Source of the DNA: Nocardia sp. NBC_00565
GTDB lineage: Bacteria > Actinomycetota > Actinomycetes > Mycobacteriales > Mycobacteriaceae
Direction: 5' to 3'
Length of the DNA stretch: 64,000 nt
Assembly: GCF_036345915.1 (NCBI RefSeq)
Contig: NZ_CP107785.1
Coordinates: 7,502,001 to 7,566,000, forward strand
Shown here one piece after another: positions 28,683 through 38,202 of the stretch. The notes under the pieces were generated by a model that was not told where the DNA came from, did not search any database, and saw nothing but the letters and a program-made list of their open reading frames with translations. Position numbers and translations under genes: made by a program. How positions within the stretch are numbered: the first letter of the stretch is position 1; each line of letters opens with the position of its first letter.

Positions 28683-29474
28683 TCAATAGTCGAGGGCATG
28701 TTCCGGTTGACAGACGTGCATCGGAGACGGCAGATACCGGACGATGGCGTCCAGAAGCGGGGCGATGTCGTCACTCCATGGCGCCGCATCACACAGAACG
28801 GGCACCGCGTCGCCGATGCGCGTGAGGCAGCGGATGCGCTCGTGCAAGTGTTCGGGTGGGATCTCTCGCAGGCCGAGGATGGCGTCCGAATCTGCCGGGT
28901 CCTGTTCCATCACCGTGGCCACGAGGTCGCGGTACCACTGCTCGGCGACTTTCCAATGGCTGCCGTAGAATTCGACGGCCATCCGTTCGAGCGCCCACAT
29001 CGGGACCAGATCGATGACACCTTCGAACTCGGTGCCGATGCCGATAGGAATCTGCAGCGTCAACGGCACCGCCCCGCGCGTCTCGGCGATCGTGCGGACG
29101 CGGCGGTCGAAGTCGGCGGCGGGATGACCGAGTCCGGTCACCAGACACAGCCGTGCGACCTGGTGGTCGTCGGCAAGCCGCAGTATCGTCTCGAGTCGCG
29201 GCGTGCTCTTCACGGCAGCGTTCACGACCGCGATCACCCCGTCGGCTACCCGGATGGACCGCTCCAAGTCCGCGATGGGCGCGTGGCTCGACAGCTCGGC
29301 GATATGGATAGTGTGATCGACGCGGCTCGTCACCCAATGGACCGTGGCCGCCGTGCCGGACCCGGTCCTGGCGAAACGGCGGAACAGGCGGTGGACGACT
29401 CGCGTCGTCTCGTCGGGGTCTCCGATGATCGTGACGTTGCGGATCGACTGCGGGTCAATGGCTTTGGTGCCCAT
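28683..29474 (-). CDS. Solitary EF-G-like G domain with degenerate GTP-binding motifs
   Basis: The 263-residue product aligns by eye with the G and G' domains of elongation factor G and then stops. Recognisable landmarks include ERSIRVADGVIAVVNAA, GADF-like AADFDRRVRTI, AVPLTLQIPIGIGTEFEGVI, PVLCDAAPW and the end-of-domain motif DAIVRYLPSP. The nucleotide motifs are broken. The P-loop AHIDAGKTT is GDPDETT here, lacking the Lys, and the NKMD base-recognition motif reads VTGLGH. Domains II-V are missing. The frame is intact, so it is either a pseudo-GTPase with another role or recently fixed decay. It is divergent from the OB-fold/thiolase pair. Confidence 0.8.
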   Translation of the reverse strand: MGTKAIDPQSIRNVTIIGDPDETTRVVHRLFRRFARTGSGTAATVHWVTSRVDHTIHIAELSSHAPIADLERSIRVADGVIAVVNAAVKSTPRLETILRLADDHQVARLCLVTGLGHPAADFDRRVRTIAETRGAVPLTLQIPIGIGTEFEGVIDLVPMWALERMAVEFYGSHWKVAEQWYRDLVATVMEQDPADSDAILGLREIPPEHLHERIRCLTRIGDAVPVLCDAAPWSDDIAPLLDAIVRYLPSPMHVCQPEHALDY

Positions 29475-29579
29475 CGGTGTTGTGGTACTCCAAGTCGATT
29501 CGAGGGTCTCGTCGCGTCCTCAATCCGCACTCACCGTACCTCCGCGCGTACATCGCCGGAGCAGATTTCAGCCCCAAAA

Positions 29580-29598
29580 TAGAACATGTTCCTATAAC
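29580..29598 (+). promoter_or_regulatory. KstR-like operator and -10 element of a near-leaderless promoter
   Basis: The perfect palindrome GAACATGTTC (29582-29591) fits 13 of 14 positions of the KstR motif TNNAACNNGTTNNA (29580-29593). TATAAC (29593-29598) is a good -10 element only 9 nt before GTG 29608, so the transcript should begin at or a few bases ahead of the start codon. KstR regulates lipid and sterol catabolism in mycolate producers. Confidence 0.6.
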
Positions 29599-29607
29599 GT
29601 CGGATTT

Positions 29608-30054
29608 GTGCAGAAAGAACAACGCCCCGCGGTGGCAGACTGGTTCACTGCGGACGACGGCGCGGTACGTCTCGTGGGAAGTCGCTGCGATGTGTGCGGC
29701 ACACCGTATTTCCCGCGGAACACGCTGGCCTGTCGCAACCCGCAGTGTGCAAGTCCGAAGGACGGCTCCGAGCTGGTCGAGTACCTGTTCTCCACGCGTG
29801 GCCGGATCTGGTCATACGCGGATGCCCGGTACAAGCCGCCCCCGCCCTATATCTCACCCGATCCGTTCGAGCCGTATGTCGTCGCGGCGGTGGAGCTCGA
29901 GGTCGAGCAGATGGTGATTCTCGGGCAGGTCCAGCGCGGCCTCACGGTGGACGACCTGGCCGTCGGCATGCCGGTCGAACTGACCCTCGGCGTGCTGTAC
30001 GAGGACGAGGAAGCGGAGCACACGGTGTGGATGTGGAGGCCGGTCGATGCCTGA
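29608..30054 (+). CDS. Zn-ribbon / OB-fold protein (DUF35 type), thiolase partner
   Basis: A 148-residue protein from GTG 29608. The zinc ribbon is CDVCGTPYFPRN...CRNPQC and the OB-fold part follows (GRIWSYADARYKPPPPYISP). Such proteins bind acyl-CoA and partner with non-decarboxylating thiolases or lipid-transfer proteins in sterol side-chain degradation. No ribosome site is seen; together with the close -10 box this points to a leaderless or very short-leader mRNA. The thiolase start lies inside its last codons, an 8-bp overlap. It resembles the Rv3521/Rv3522 pair. Confidence 0.88.
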   Translation: MQKEQRPAVADWFTADDGAVRLVGSRCDVCGTPYFPRNTLACRNPQCASPKDGSELVEYLFSTRGRIWSYADARYKPPPPYISPDPFEPYVVAAVELEVEQMVILGQVQRGLTVDDLAVGMPVELTLGVLYEDEEAEHTVWMWRPVDA

Positions 30055-31249
30055 CACGAATGATCGCGACATTGCCGTCCTCGGTGCGGGCATGCACCAG
30101 TGGGGCAAGTGGGGGCGCAATTTCGTCGAATACGGGCTGGTCGCGGCGCGCGCGGCGCTGGCCGATGCCGGGGTGGACCACCTCGACGTCGGCTACATCG
30201 CCGGTGCGGACACGATCCGCAACGGATACCCCGGTTTCGTCTCCGGTGCGACATTCGCCCAGGCGTTGGGCTGGTCGGGTGCGCGGATCTCGAGCAGCTA
30301 CGCCGCCTGCGCCTCCGGTGCGCAGGCCATCGCCAATGCGCGTGCCCAGATCCTGGCCGGATTGACCGATGTAGCGCTGGTGATCGGCGCGGATGCCGCA
30401 CCGAAGGGCTTCTTCCAGCCGGTCGGCGGTGAACGCCGCGACGATCCGGACTGGTTGCGCTTCCACCTGCTCGGTGCCACCAACCCCATCTATTTCGCGC
30501 TCTATGCCCGCCGCCGGATGGCGCTGCACGGCGCCACGCTCGACGATTTCGCCGCGGTCAAGGTGAAGAACGCGAAGCACGGCCTGAACAACCCGTACGC
30601 CCGCTACCGCAAGGAGGTTTCGGCCGAGGAGGTCGCGGCCTCAGCGATCGTCTCGGACCCACTGCGGCTGCTCGACATCTGCGCGACCAGTGACGGCGGT
30701 GCGGCACTGGTGCTGACGTCGATGGAGTACGCCCGCCGCCACGGCGTCACCGACCCGGTCCGTATCCGGGCGCTGTCGACGGTCACGCCGACGTTCCCGA
30801 AAACCGTCCTCGACCTGCCGGATTTCGCGACGGACTCCGCCGTAGCCGTCGAGCCCCCGCCGCACACGTTCCGTTCCGCCATCGCGCACGCCGCGTATGA
30901 GGAGGCCGGGCTCGGGCCCTCCGACCTGTCCTTCGCGGAGGTCTACGACCTCTCGACCGCTCTGGAGTTGGACTGGTACGAGGACATCGGGCTCTGCGAC
31001 ACGGGCGGCGCCGAGGACCTGCTGCGCAGCGGCGCAACGACTTTGGGTGGACGCGTGCCGGTGAACCCCAGCGGTGGGCTGGCCTGCTTCGGTGAGGCGA
31101 TCCCCGCGCAGGCGATCGCTCAGATCTGCGAACTCACGTGGCAATTGCGCGGCCAGGCCGACAGCCGCCAAGTGGCGAACGCCCGTGCAGGCATCGCGGT
31201 GAATCAGGGCCTCTTCGGTCACGGCTCGGCAATCATCGCCACCCGCTGA
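30047..31249 (+). CDS. Thiolase-fold lipid-transfer protein / acetyl-CoA acetyltransferase
   Basis: A 400-residue thiolase-fold protein. The nucleophile Cys88 is in the SSYAACASGAQAI stretch, and the C-terminal GLFGHGSA holds the usual His. VPVNPSGGLACFGEAIPAQA is the conserved C-terminal Gly-rich loop. It matches the SCPx/Ltp group that pairs with a DUF35 protein, and the paired gene sits directly upstream with an 8-bp overlap. Likely role: retro-aldol or thiolytic cleavage of a steroid or branched acyl-CoA; substrate unknown. A terminator follows at 31268. Confidence 0.88.
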   Translation: MPDTNDRDIAVLGAGMHQWGKWGRNFVEYGLVAARAALADAGVDHLDVGYIAGADTIRNGYPGFVSGATFAQALGWSGARISSSYAACASGAQAIANARAQILAGLTDVALVIGADAAPKGFFQPVGGERRDDPDWLRFHLLGATNPIYFALYARRRMALHGATLDDFAAVKVKNAKHGLNNPYARYRKEVSAEEVAASAIVSDPLRLLDICATSDGGAALVLTSMEYARRHGVTDPVRIRALSTVTPTFPKTVLDLPDFATDSAVAVEPPPHTFRSAIAHAAYEEAGLGPSDLSFAEVYDLSTALELDWYEDIGLCDTGGAEDLLRSGATTLGGRVPVNPSGGLACFGEAIPAQAIAQICELTWQLRGQADSRQVANARAGIAVNQGLFGHGSAIIATR

Positions 31250-31267
31250 GGCCGATCCACGCTGCGG

Positions 31268-31294
31268 AAACCCCGGGCCATGCCCGGGTTTTCG
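31268..31294 (+). terminator. Intrinsic terminator after the thiolase gene
   Basis: CCCGGGC and GCCCGGG form a 7-bp stem with a 3-nt loop, preceded by an A-run and followed by TTTT. This is one of the few U-tract terminators in the window. Confidence 0.75.
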
Positions 31295-31487
31295 TATATC
31301 GACCGCGATGAAGCCGTGGTCGCTGGATGTTGACCGATGGTCCTGCTGAATCAGATCCCCAGTACCGTAGCGAAGGTCGGCGTAACCGATGTCGTGGTGC
31401 CCGGTCTCACTCGCTGACGCGGTCCATTCCGCTCACTACCGGACGGTCGGTGACGGCCTTTCTTGTGGGATCGCCCACGATGCCTGA
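31295..31487. other. Spacer between convergent genes
   Basis: About 190 bp between the thiolase terminator and the PPOX stop. No gene or repeat seen. Confidence 0.4.
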
Positions 31488-31886
31488 CTACTCGGCGCCG
31501 CGACTGGTGAAGTCGAAGGATCCGCTGTCGATGCCCCAGGAGATGACCCGTTCGGGGTGAATTCGGATGACCGCGCGTTCCTGGGGTTGGAACGGCGGCT
31601 CCTCGTCATCGAGCGCCTCGGCCGTGCCGCGTACCTCGATGCCGCGAATCACGTATGGCTCCAAGGAAACCTGTTGGTCGATGACGAACGACACCCGGCT
31701 GCCCGCCTCGACATTGCGGTACTTTCGACTGGCACGCATCCGCATGCCCCCGATGTCGATCGTGCCGTCGGCGTTCACCCGATAGCTGGTCGGGTTATTC
31801 TGCACAACGCCGTCGGGCGACACCGTGGCCAGCCGACCGATCCCGGCCTCCGCGAGGAACTGCTGTTCATTGATGGTGAAGGTCAT
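31488..31886 (-). CDS. PPOX-class F420/FMN-dependent oxidoreductase
   Basis: A 132-residue split-barrel flavin or F420 protein. It starts MTFTINEQQFLAEAGIGRLATVS at ATG 31886, with GAGGAG 7 nt upstream. GIGRLATVSPDGVVQNNPTSY is the typical first strand pair and RKYRNVEAGSRVSFVIDQ the cofactor-binding region. Actinobacterial members often use F420. No operon partner; the upstream stretch to 32230 holds no clear gene. Confidence 0.88.
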   Translation of the reverse strand: MTFTINEQQFLAEAGIGRLATVSPDGVVQNNPTSYRVNADGTIDIGGMRMRASRKYRNVEAGSRVSFVIDQQVSLEPYVIRGIEVRGTAEALDDEEPPFQPQERAVIRIHPERVISWGIDSGSFDFTSRGAE

Positions 31887-32120
31887 GTCAGTTACTCCTC
31901 AGTGAATTCGATATCAGGTGTGCCCCCGGCGATCAGCCGGAAGTTGTTGGGTGCGGAAAGCGCAAGCTGTTGCCTGCCGCGTCCCGCACGTTGCGTCGGC
32001 GGTTCAGCGGGACCGCGACATCGCGGAGGATGGCTACCTCCTCCGATCTTGATGTCAGCTTCGCTGGTGACGAACTCGTACTGCGGCTGGCCGGCCTCGC
32101 CTACCTGCCCCTCCCTAAAG

Positions 32121-32135
32121 TCTAGCAGCGCTAGA
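32121..32135. promoter_or_regulatory. Palindromic operator TCTAGC-N3-GCTAGA (copy 1)
   Basis: A perfect 6-bp inverted repeat with a 3-nt centre (AGC). An identical dyad with a different centre lies 50 bp away (32171-32185). Repeated sites like this usually bind a dimeric TetR/PadR/MarR repressor. No such regulator adjoins it. Confidence 0.6.
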
Positions 32136-32170
32136 TACTGGAGCAACGGTAACATCCGTCCACTAGCTTG

Positions 32171-32185
32171 TCTAGCGTTGCTAGA
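32171..32185. promoter_or_regulatory. Palindromic operator TCTAGC-N3-GCTAGA (copy 2)
   Basis: The same dyad as 32121-32135 with centre GTT. The centre-to-centre distance is 50 bp, about five helical turns, so both would face the same side of the DNA. Confidence 0.6.
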
Positions 32186-32231
32186 TTTCAGCTCGTTACC
32201 GCGGGATCGCGCTCGGATCAGCAAGCTGCAC

Positions 32232-32435
32232 ATGCCCGTTCCGGCCGAGCGGCCGCTGTCGCCCGGCAAGCCGGTCACCGAACGCTGGCAGATCTTCGGC
32301 CTGCTGGTTCCGCTGGTGGTGCCAGGGCTCATCGCGGTCCCGGTCCTCGTCGACCGGGGTTTCAGGCAGCCTGACCGCGTCGGGGTCGGCGCTCGATGGC
32401 GCCTGGCAACCCCCGCCTCGACGCCGGTGAGCTGA
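32232..32435 (+). CDS. Possible small membrane protein
   Basis: ATG 32232 opens a 67-codon frame: MPVPAERPLSPGKPVTERWQ, one hydrophobic segment (IFGLLVPLVVPGLIAVPVLV), then an Arg-rich tail. It lies just downstream of the duplicated TCTAGC operators, so it could be their target. The C-terminal half looks unstructured and no ribosome site is evident. It may be a gene remnant. Confidence 0.35.
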   Translation: MPVPAERPLSPGKPVTERWQIFGLLVPLVVPGLIAVPVLVDRGFRQPDRVGVGARWRLATPASTPVS

Positions 32436-32532
32436 CCTTCCGCCCATCACCGCCACTTACCGCTGCGAGCCACAGGCAGGTAACGCCCGAACCCGGCTGC
32501 GATGTCGCCTGGTGAGGGCTGGTCGGGTCAGG

Positions 32533-33426
32533 TCAGGTTTTCGGGGAACTCTGGGTCGGCGCCGGGTTCGAGGGTGCGGTCCAGCTGGCGAGTAGTTGGA
32601 TCGCGTCGTGTTCGGAGGTGCCCGGTTGTGGGGTGAACACGGTCAGCACCTGGCCGCCGACGGCGTCGATGGTGAGGTTCTCATAGGGCAGGACGAGTTC
32701 GCCGAAGAGAGGATGCCGGAAGGCTTTGGTGCCCGCTCTGTGGGTTTTGACGTCGTTGGCGGCCCAGCGGGTCCGGAATGTCCGGCTGTGGGTGGATAGG
32801 GTTCCGATGAGGGCGATCAGTTGCGGGTCGTCGGGGTGTCGGCCGGCTTCGGTGCGCAGGATGGACACGGTGTCATCGGCTATGCGTTCCCATTCGGGGA
32901 ACAGTGCCCGGGCGGCGTGTTCGTCGAGGAATATGAATCGTGCTGTGTTCTGCGGGTTTTCGACGTCGAGCATGCTCGCGTAGAGGGCTCGTCCGAGGTC
33001 GTTGACGGCGAGGACATCGAGGCGGCTGTTGAATACCACGGCCGGTAGGTGGTCGATCGAGTCCAACAGGACTCGGATCCCGGGGCTGACGGTGTCTTTG
33101 ACCGGGGGTTTGCGGTGTTTGCGGGCTTCGGGGGTCAGTGCCGCGAGTAGCCGGTCGAGGTGGGCACGTTCGTCGTCGTCGAGTCGCAGCACCGTGGCGA
33201 CGGCATCCACGACCCCGGGTGAGGGGCCGGTGGCTTTGCCGCGTTCGAGGCGAATGTAGTACTGCGGGCTGACACCTGCCAGCAGCGCGACCTCCTCGCG
33301 GCGCAGACCTTTCACGCGACGTCGGGTACCGGTCTCAGGGAGGCCGACATCGGCAGGAGAGACTCGGTCGCGGCGGGTGCTGAGAAACTCGCGGACCGCG
33401 GTGCGCGCTGCCTCCTTCTCGTCCAT
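32533..33426 (-). CDS. XRE-family regulator with MmyB-like ligand-binding domain
   Basis: A 297-residue regulator. The helix-turn-helix lies at about 35-95 with GLRREEVALLAGVSPQYYIRLERGK, and the C-terminal MmyB-like domain (about 110-270) carries VLAVNDLGRALY and FIFLDEHAARALFPEW. The family often binds fatty acids and controls an adjacent divergent oxidoreductase. Here that neighbour is the aldo/keto reductase at 33608, 181 bp away. Confidence 0.92.
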   Translation of the reverse strand: MDEKEAARTAVREFLSTRRDRVSPADVGLPETGTRRRVKGLRREEVALLAGVSPQYYIRLERGKATGPSPGVVDAVATVLRLDDDERAHLDRLLAALTPEARKHRKPPVKDTVSPGIRVLLDSIDHLPAVVFNSRLDVLAVNDLGRALYASMLDVENPQNTARFIFLDEHAARALFPEWERIADDTVSILRTEAGRHPDDPQLIALIGTLSTHSRTFRTRWAANDVKTHRAGTKAFRHPLFGELVLPYENLTIDAVGGQVLTVFTPQPGTSEHDAIQLLASWTAPSNPAPTQSSPKT

Positions 33427-33607
33427 GGTTACGAGCGTAGATGCAGGCAGGACCCCTGAAGGGTCACCGTGAGTAACCCTCTCGCCAGGCTCTGTCTCGA
33501 CCGCGGGCCACGGTGTTGGCTGGAGTCCAGGGAAACACCGACAGGCTTGTACTCCGGTGGGGCACCCCGGCCTCCCTGACTATCTCTCACCGACGAAGGA
33601 GAAACCG

Positions 33608-34588
<981 letters not shown>

Positions 34589-34921
34589 CGACCGCTCCGC
34601 ACCACAAGCGTCTGGACAACGTCGAGACTCGCGGAACCGCCATCATCCGCCGCCCCTACCACGACGAAGTGGTGACAGCTGTCCCGCTGATCGTCCGTTC
34701 CCGTCGTATGGGCGCATCGACAAAAGCACTCCCCGGTCAAGGCGCCCATAACAACCGTCTCAGCAGCGGCCATCCGTCGTCCGGTAGCTGATCACTACTC
34801 GGAAGGTCCGCCGCATCGGTGGCCCGCACCCGCGCCGGCTCGTACACCATGCCGGACGTTGGTAGTTGCCGGTTGGTGCGGGGCGTAGTGCGCTGACCGA
34901 ATCGCAGAAAGGCCCGGGAAG
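34589..34921. other. Intergenic region without a supported gene
   Basis: A 68-codon frame from 34585 overlaps the AKR stop (ATGA), but its product is low-complexity and basic with no motif, so it is not called. Nothing else seen. Confidence 0.4.
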
Positions 34922-35269
34922 TCAGCTGCAGGAGACGAATTGCTGGACGAAGATGCCCGCGGGGTCGGTGGTGTCGAAGCCGGGGCGGGCGGCGCCGGCA
35001 CGGACACCTACACCGAGCTTGGTGACGTTGCCGTCGAGGATGTTGGCCTTGTGGGTGGGGCTGTTCATCCACCAGGTGACGGCTGCTCGGGCGGTGGTGA
35101 AGGTGTTCGAGCCCCAGCCTGCATAGGTGTTCTCCGACCAGCGGTTCACGTCGTGGCCATCGCCCTGGTGGTAGGTGCAGGGGTTGTAGGACTTCACGCG
35201 GCGCTGGATCTGGGTGAGCACCGGGACACCGGCGACCCGGACGGCACCGCCGATGATCCTGCGGCTCAT
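34922..35269 (-). pseudogene. CAP/SCP-domain secreted protein, N-terminally truncated
   Basis: The 115-residue frame contains the second half of a CAP domain: RWSENTYAGWGSNTF, ARAAVTWWMNSPTHKANILD, the TKLGVGV strand and the terminal FVQQFVSCS. The first helix and the first cavity His are absent, and there is no signal peptide even though the family is exported. The sequence upstream of ATG 35269 shows no CAP homology. I read this as a 5'-truncated gene; a short functional form cannot be excluded. Confidence 0.6.
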
Positions 35270-35541
35270 GGTCTTTCAACTCCGTACGTTCGAGGAACCA
35301 ATGGGCTCCTCGAGCATCGGCGCCGAGACCAACAGTCCACCAACGGAATTCCAATGGGCGCCGGGCGCTCGAATCGGCTCCTTGCTTCATCGTCACGGAG
35401 GACGTGCTGGTGGCTCCTGGTCTGACCTCACGGCGCGCGCTGAGGAGAGCGTTCCGATTACGAAATGGGTTACACCTCATCACGTCGGCGGGTGCTGTCT
35501 CGTCCTCTGGTCGAAGACATCCACCTGCCACGGAGTACCTC

Positions 35542-36482
35542 ATGCGATTCAGAATCCGCTTCCGCCGCCTGGCCCTCGGGCTCGCCGCCACCCTGACCGC
35601 ACTGTTCGCGCTGGCTCTTCCGGTCGCCTACGCCTGGGAGCCGCCGAGCTCGGACCTGCCCTCGCACTACCTGACGCGCATCGACTCCCGGTATGTCGAA
35701 ACTGATCTCGCTCGGTTCCACTACACGGTCTCGGGTAGCGGATCACCCGTCGTCCTGATCGCCGGTGGCGGCCTGTGGGGCTACTCCTGGCGGGAGGCGG
35801 TCCCCGCGCTCGCCCGGCAGCACACCGTCTACGCGGTCGACCTGCCCAGCCAGGGCTACACCGAATTGCACAGCGCCGGTTTCGCCTTCGACCTGCCCGC
35901 CATGGCGGACGCCATCGCGACCTTCCTCGACGCCGTCGGCTTGAACCGCACCGCGCTGGTCGGGCACTCGTGGGGTGGGGCCTGGAGCCTGTACTTCGCC
36001 GAACAGCATCCGGAACGCGTCGAGCGGCTCGTGCTCCTGGACGCCCCCGGCCTGGACGCCGAAAAGCTCCGATCACACCACTGTTCAAGACGCCAGTGAT
36101 CGGTGAACTGACCACCAATCTCACGACCCGGTCCTTCTACGCCGACAGCATCCGCGGCACGTTCGCGCACCAGGATCTCGTCACCGACGAACTGATCGAC
36201 GAGTTCTACCCGCCGTTCTCCCGGCCCTCCAACCGTGACGGCTTCCTGGCCCTGTGGCGAAATCTCGACTACCGCCTCACCGACGCCGGACTGAACCAGG
36301 TGACCGCACCCACCCTGGTGCTCTGGGGCGGCGACGACCAATGGCTGCCGTCCTCACAAGCAACACGACTGGCCGACCGCATCCCCCACGCCGAGGCGGT
36401 CATCCTGCCCGGCTGCGGCCACACCGTGCACGAGGACTGCCCCGCCGCGACGATCCCCCGGATCACGACCTTCCTGAACTGA
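35542..36482 (+). pseudogene. Alpha/beta-hydrolase, single-base frameshift
   Basis: The first frame, from ATG 35542 (CGGAG upstream), gives a signal anchor and then VVLIAGGGLWGYSW, and the nucleophile elbow GHSWGG up to DAPGLDAEKL near 36062. Homology then continues in the next frame as ITPLFKTPVIGEL to the stop at 36480, including the acid GGDDQW and the His in GCGHTVHED. The total length is one base short of a multiple of three, so a one-base deletion near 36062-36075 separates Ser from Asp/His. Either a dead gene or an assembly error. Confidence 0.8.
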
Positions 36483-36568
36483 TCACCACGAACGCGAGCA
36501 GCCTCGCATCGAAAACTAGTGTCCAATCAGTCGTAGGCCGCGCAGCCATGGTCGGTTCCTGCGACCCG

Positions 36569-37035
36569 TCAGGGCTCGAGGTCGACCACACCTTTGCCGC
36601 TCGGGATGTCGAGCGGCACCGACACCTGATCGTGCGCGATCAACCAGGTGTCGTCGATCTTCCGCATGCCGTACGTGACCCGGACCCACATACCGCTCGT
36701 TGTGGCCCCGTTCTTCAGCGTGCCGCTGAGACGAGCAAAGGCGTGCCGAATGCCACATCATCGCCTACGGTGAACGTCAGGTCGCGAACCTCATAGGTCA
36801 CATTCTCGAAGACCGTGAAGACTTTCGACCAGTTCTCGAGTTTCGCCGCTATCCCGACATGCTGGAGCGGCGGCTCGACATCGAAGGACACGACGTCGGT
36901 TGTGTACAGCTGTTTCACGGCCTCGAGATCCCTGGCGCGCAGTCCTTCGACTACCTTGTCGATTTGCCGGCGAATCTCGACTTCATCTACCTCGATACGG
37001 TCAGCGCGTGACTGAAAGTCGTTCGGGCTCGTCAT
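36569..37035 (-). pseudogene. SnoaL/NTF2-like protein, single-base frameshift
   Basis: From ATG 37035 the frame reads RRQIDKVVEGLRARDLEAVK and ENVTYEVRDLTFTVGDDVAF. Near 36750 it must shift to continue as FARLSGTLKNGATTSGMWVR, MRKIDDTWLIAHDQVSVPLD and the stop at 36569. The combined product is a typical 155-residue SnoaL-like alpha+beta barrel protein. The span is one base short of a multiple of three. It overlaps the end of the upstream FMN reductase by 35 bp, so the two formed an operon. Confidence 0.78.
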
Positions 37036-37634
37036 GATTGATTCCTTCGGAGTTGATGTGCGGGGTATCGGTGGCGGGCCGCCGTAGCGGCGCCAGAGCG
37101 GTGCTCCATGCGATGAGCTGATCCAGCAAGGTGTTCAGCGCTGTGGTGTGGCGGTCGCGCGGTGTAAAGGTGGTGTGGTTCTCGAAATCGGCGAGCACCG
37201 AGATCTCCACCGGACGGCTCACATCGGCCATGCCCAGCGTGCTGCAGACCACCCGCAGCTGCGCCACCGCGCGGGCGCCGCCGCTCACGCCGTAGGAGAC
37301 GAATCCGACCGCCTTGTCGGTCCATTCCGTGCACAGGTGGTCGATGGCGTTCTTTCAGCACCCCGGGGGCGCCGCCGTTGTACTCCGGGGTCACCACCAC
37401 GAAGCCGTCGAACGGGGCGATTCGCTCAGCCCAGGCGCGGGTGTGCGCATGCACCGACGGGCCGAACATCGGCGCCACGGGCTCGTCCAGATGCGGCAGC
37501 GGGTGGTCGCGCAGATCGATCAGTTCGAACTCGGCGTCGCCACGCTGCGATGCCGAGTCCAGAACCCACTGGGCGACCTGCGGGCCGTTGCGGTTGGGCC
37601 GGGTACTGCCGAGGATGATGCCGATTCTGATCAT
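37001..37634 (-). pseudogene. NADPH-dependent FMN reductase, single-base frameshift
   Basis: ATG 37634 (AGGAG 8 nt upstream) starts MIRIGIILGSTRPNRNGPQV, the FMN-binding loop of the NADPH-dependent FMN-reductase family. The frame runs to VVVTPEYNGGAPGVLK. An extra base in a T-run at 37353-37355 (plus strand) then breaks it; the other frame resumes as AIDHLCTEWTDKAVGFVSYG and ends at 37001. Restoring one base gives an uninterrupted 210-residue flavodoxin-fold reductase. Confidence 0.82.
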
Positions 37635-37762
37635 TTCCGGAACTCCTGATTTGCTGAAAGTGTCACGACCTTCCGACGACACAGCCGTCCGGAATGTCAG
37701 GCCGCCCCACAAATCGGGTCGCTGATTCGTCGATTTCGGTGAGGGACGCACAAACCCCGACC

Positions 37763-38202
37763 ATGACTGACCCGCACCTGCCCGGGGTGATCGGTGAACG
37801 CGGTCAGCTGATCAATCTGGCCTACCGGCTGCTCGGCTCCCTGGCCGAGGCCGAGGATGTGGTGCAGGAGACTTACGCGCGCTGGTACGCGCTGTCCGGG
37901 CGGGAGGTGGCGGCGCCCGGCGCGTGGTTGACCACGGTCGCCAGCCGGATCTGCCTCGATCTGCTCGGCTCGGCCCGCGCCAGGCGGGAACGCTATGTGG
38001 GCGATTGGATTCCGGAGCCGGTACCCGGCCGGTCCGAATGGCTCGACGGCCCCGGCTCCGTCGATCCCGCCGACCGCGTCACCCTCGACGAGTCGATCAG
38101 CATGGCCTTCCTCGTCGTGCTGGATTCCATGACACCGGCCGAGCGGGTGGCGTTCGTTCTGCACGACGTCTTCCGCTACTCCTTCGCCGAGGTCGCCGAC
38201 AT
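37763..38202 (+). pseudogene. ECF41-type sigma factor, truncated in region 4
   Basis: ATG 37763 starts a sigma factor with region 2 (LINLAYRLLGSLAEAEDVVQ) and the WIPEPVPG linker motif of the ECF41 group, then region 4 up to HDVFRYSFAEVADI. At about 38195-38206 the sequence switches to a LysR C-terminal fragment in another frame, so the recognition helix and SnoaL-like domain are gone. The open frame itself runs on meaninglessly to 38653. Divergent from the broken FMN-reductase operon, its likely former target. Confidence 0.82.

Larger units (their letters stand above)
31887..32231. other. Intergenic region with orphan duplicated operators
   Basis: No credible gene in about 345 bp. It holds two near-identical palindromes listed separately. 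The start of a possible small membrane ORF (32232) follows. Confidence 0.5.

Noticed and set aside
28581..29582. A 333-codon plus-strand open frame
   Set aside because: Antisense of the EF-G-like gene; the minus strand aligns with EF-G along its length.
37660..37710. Possible ECF41 promoter before the truncated sigma factor (TGTCACG followed by CGTC)
   Set aside because: The spacing is 18 rather than 16 nt and the seventh base of the -35 differs.
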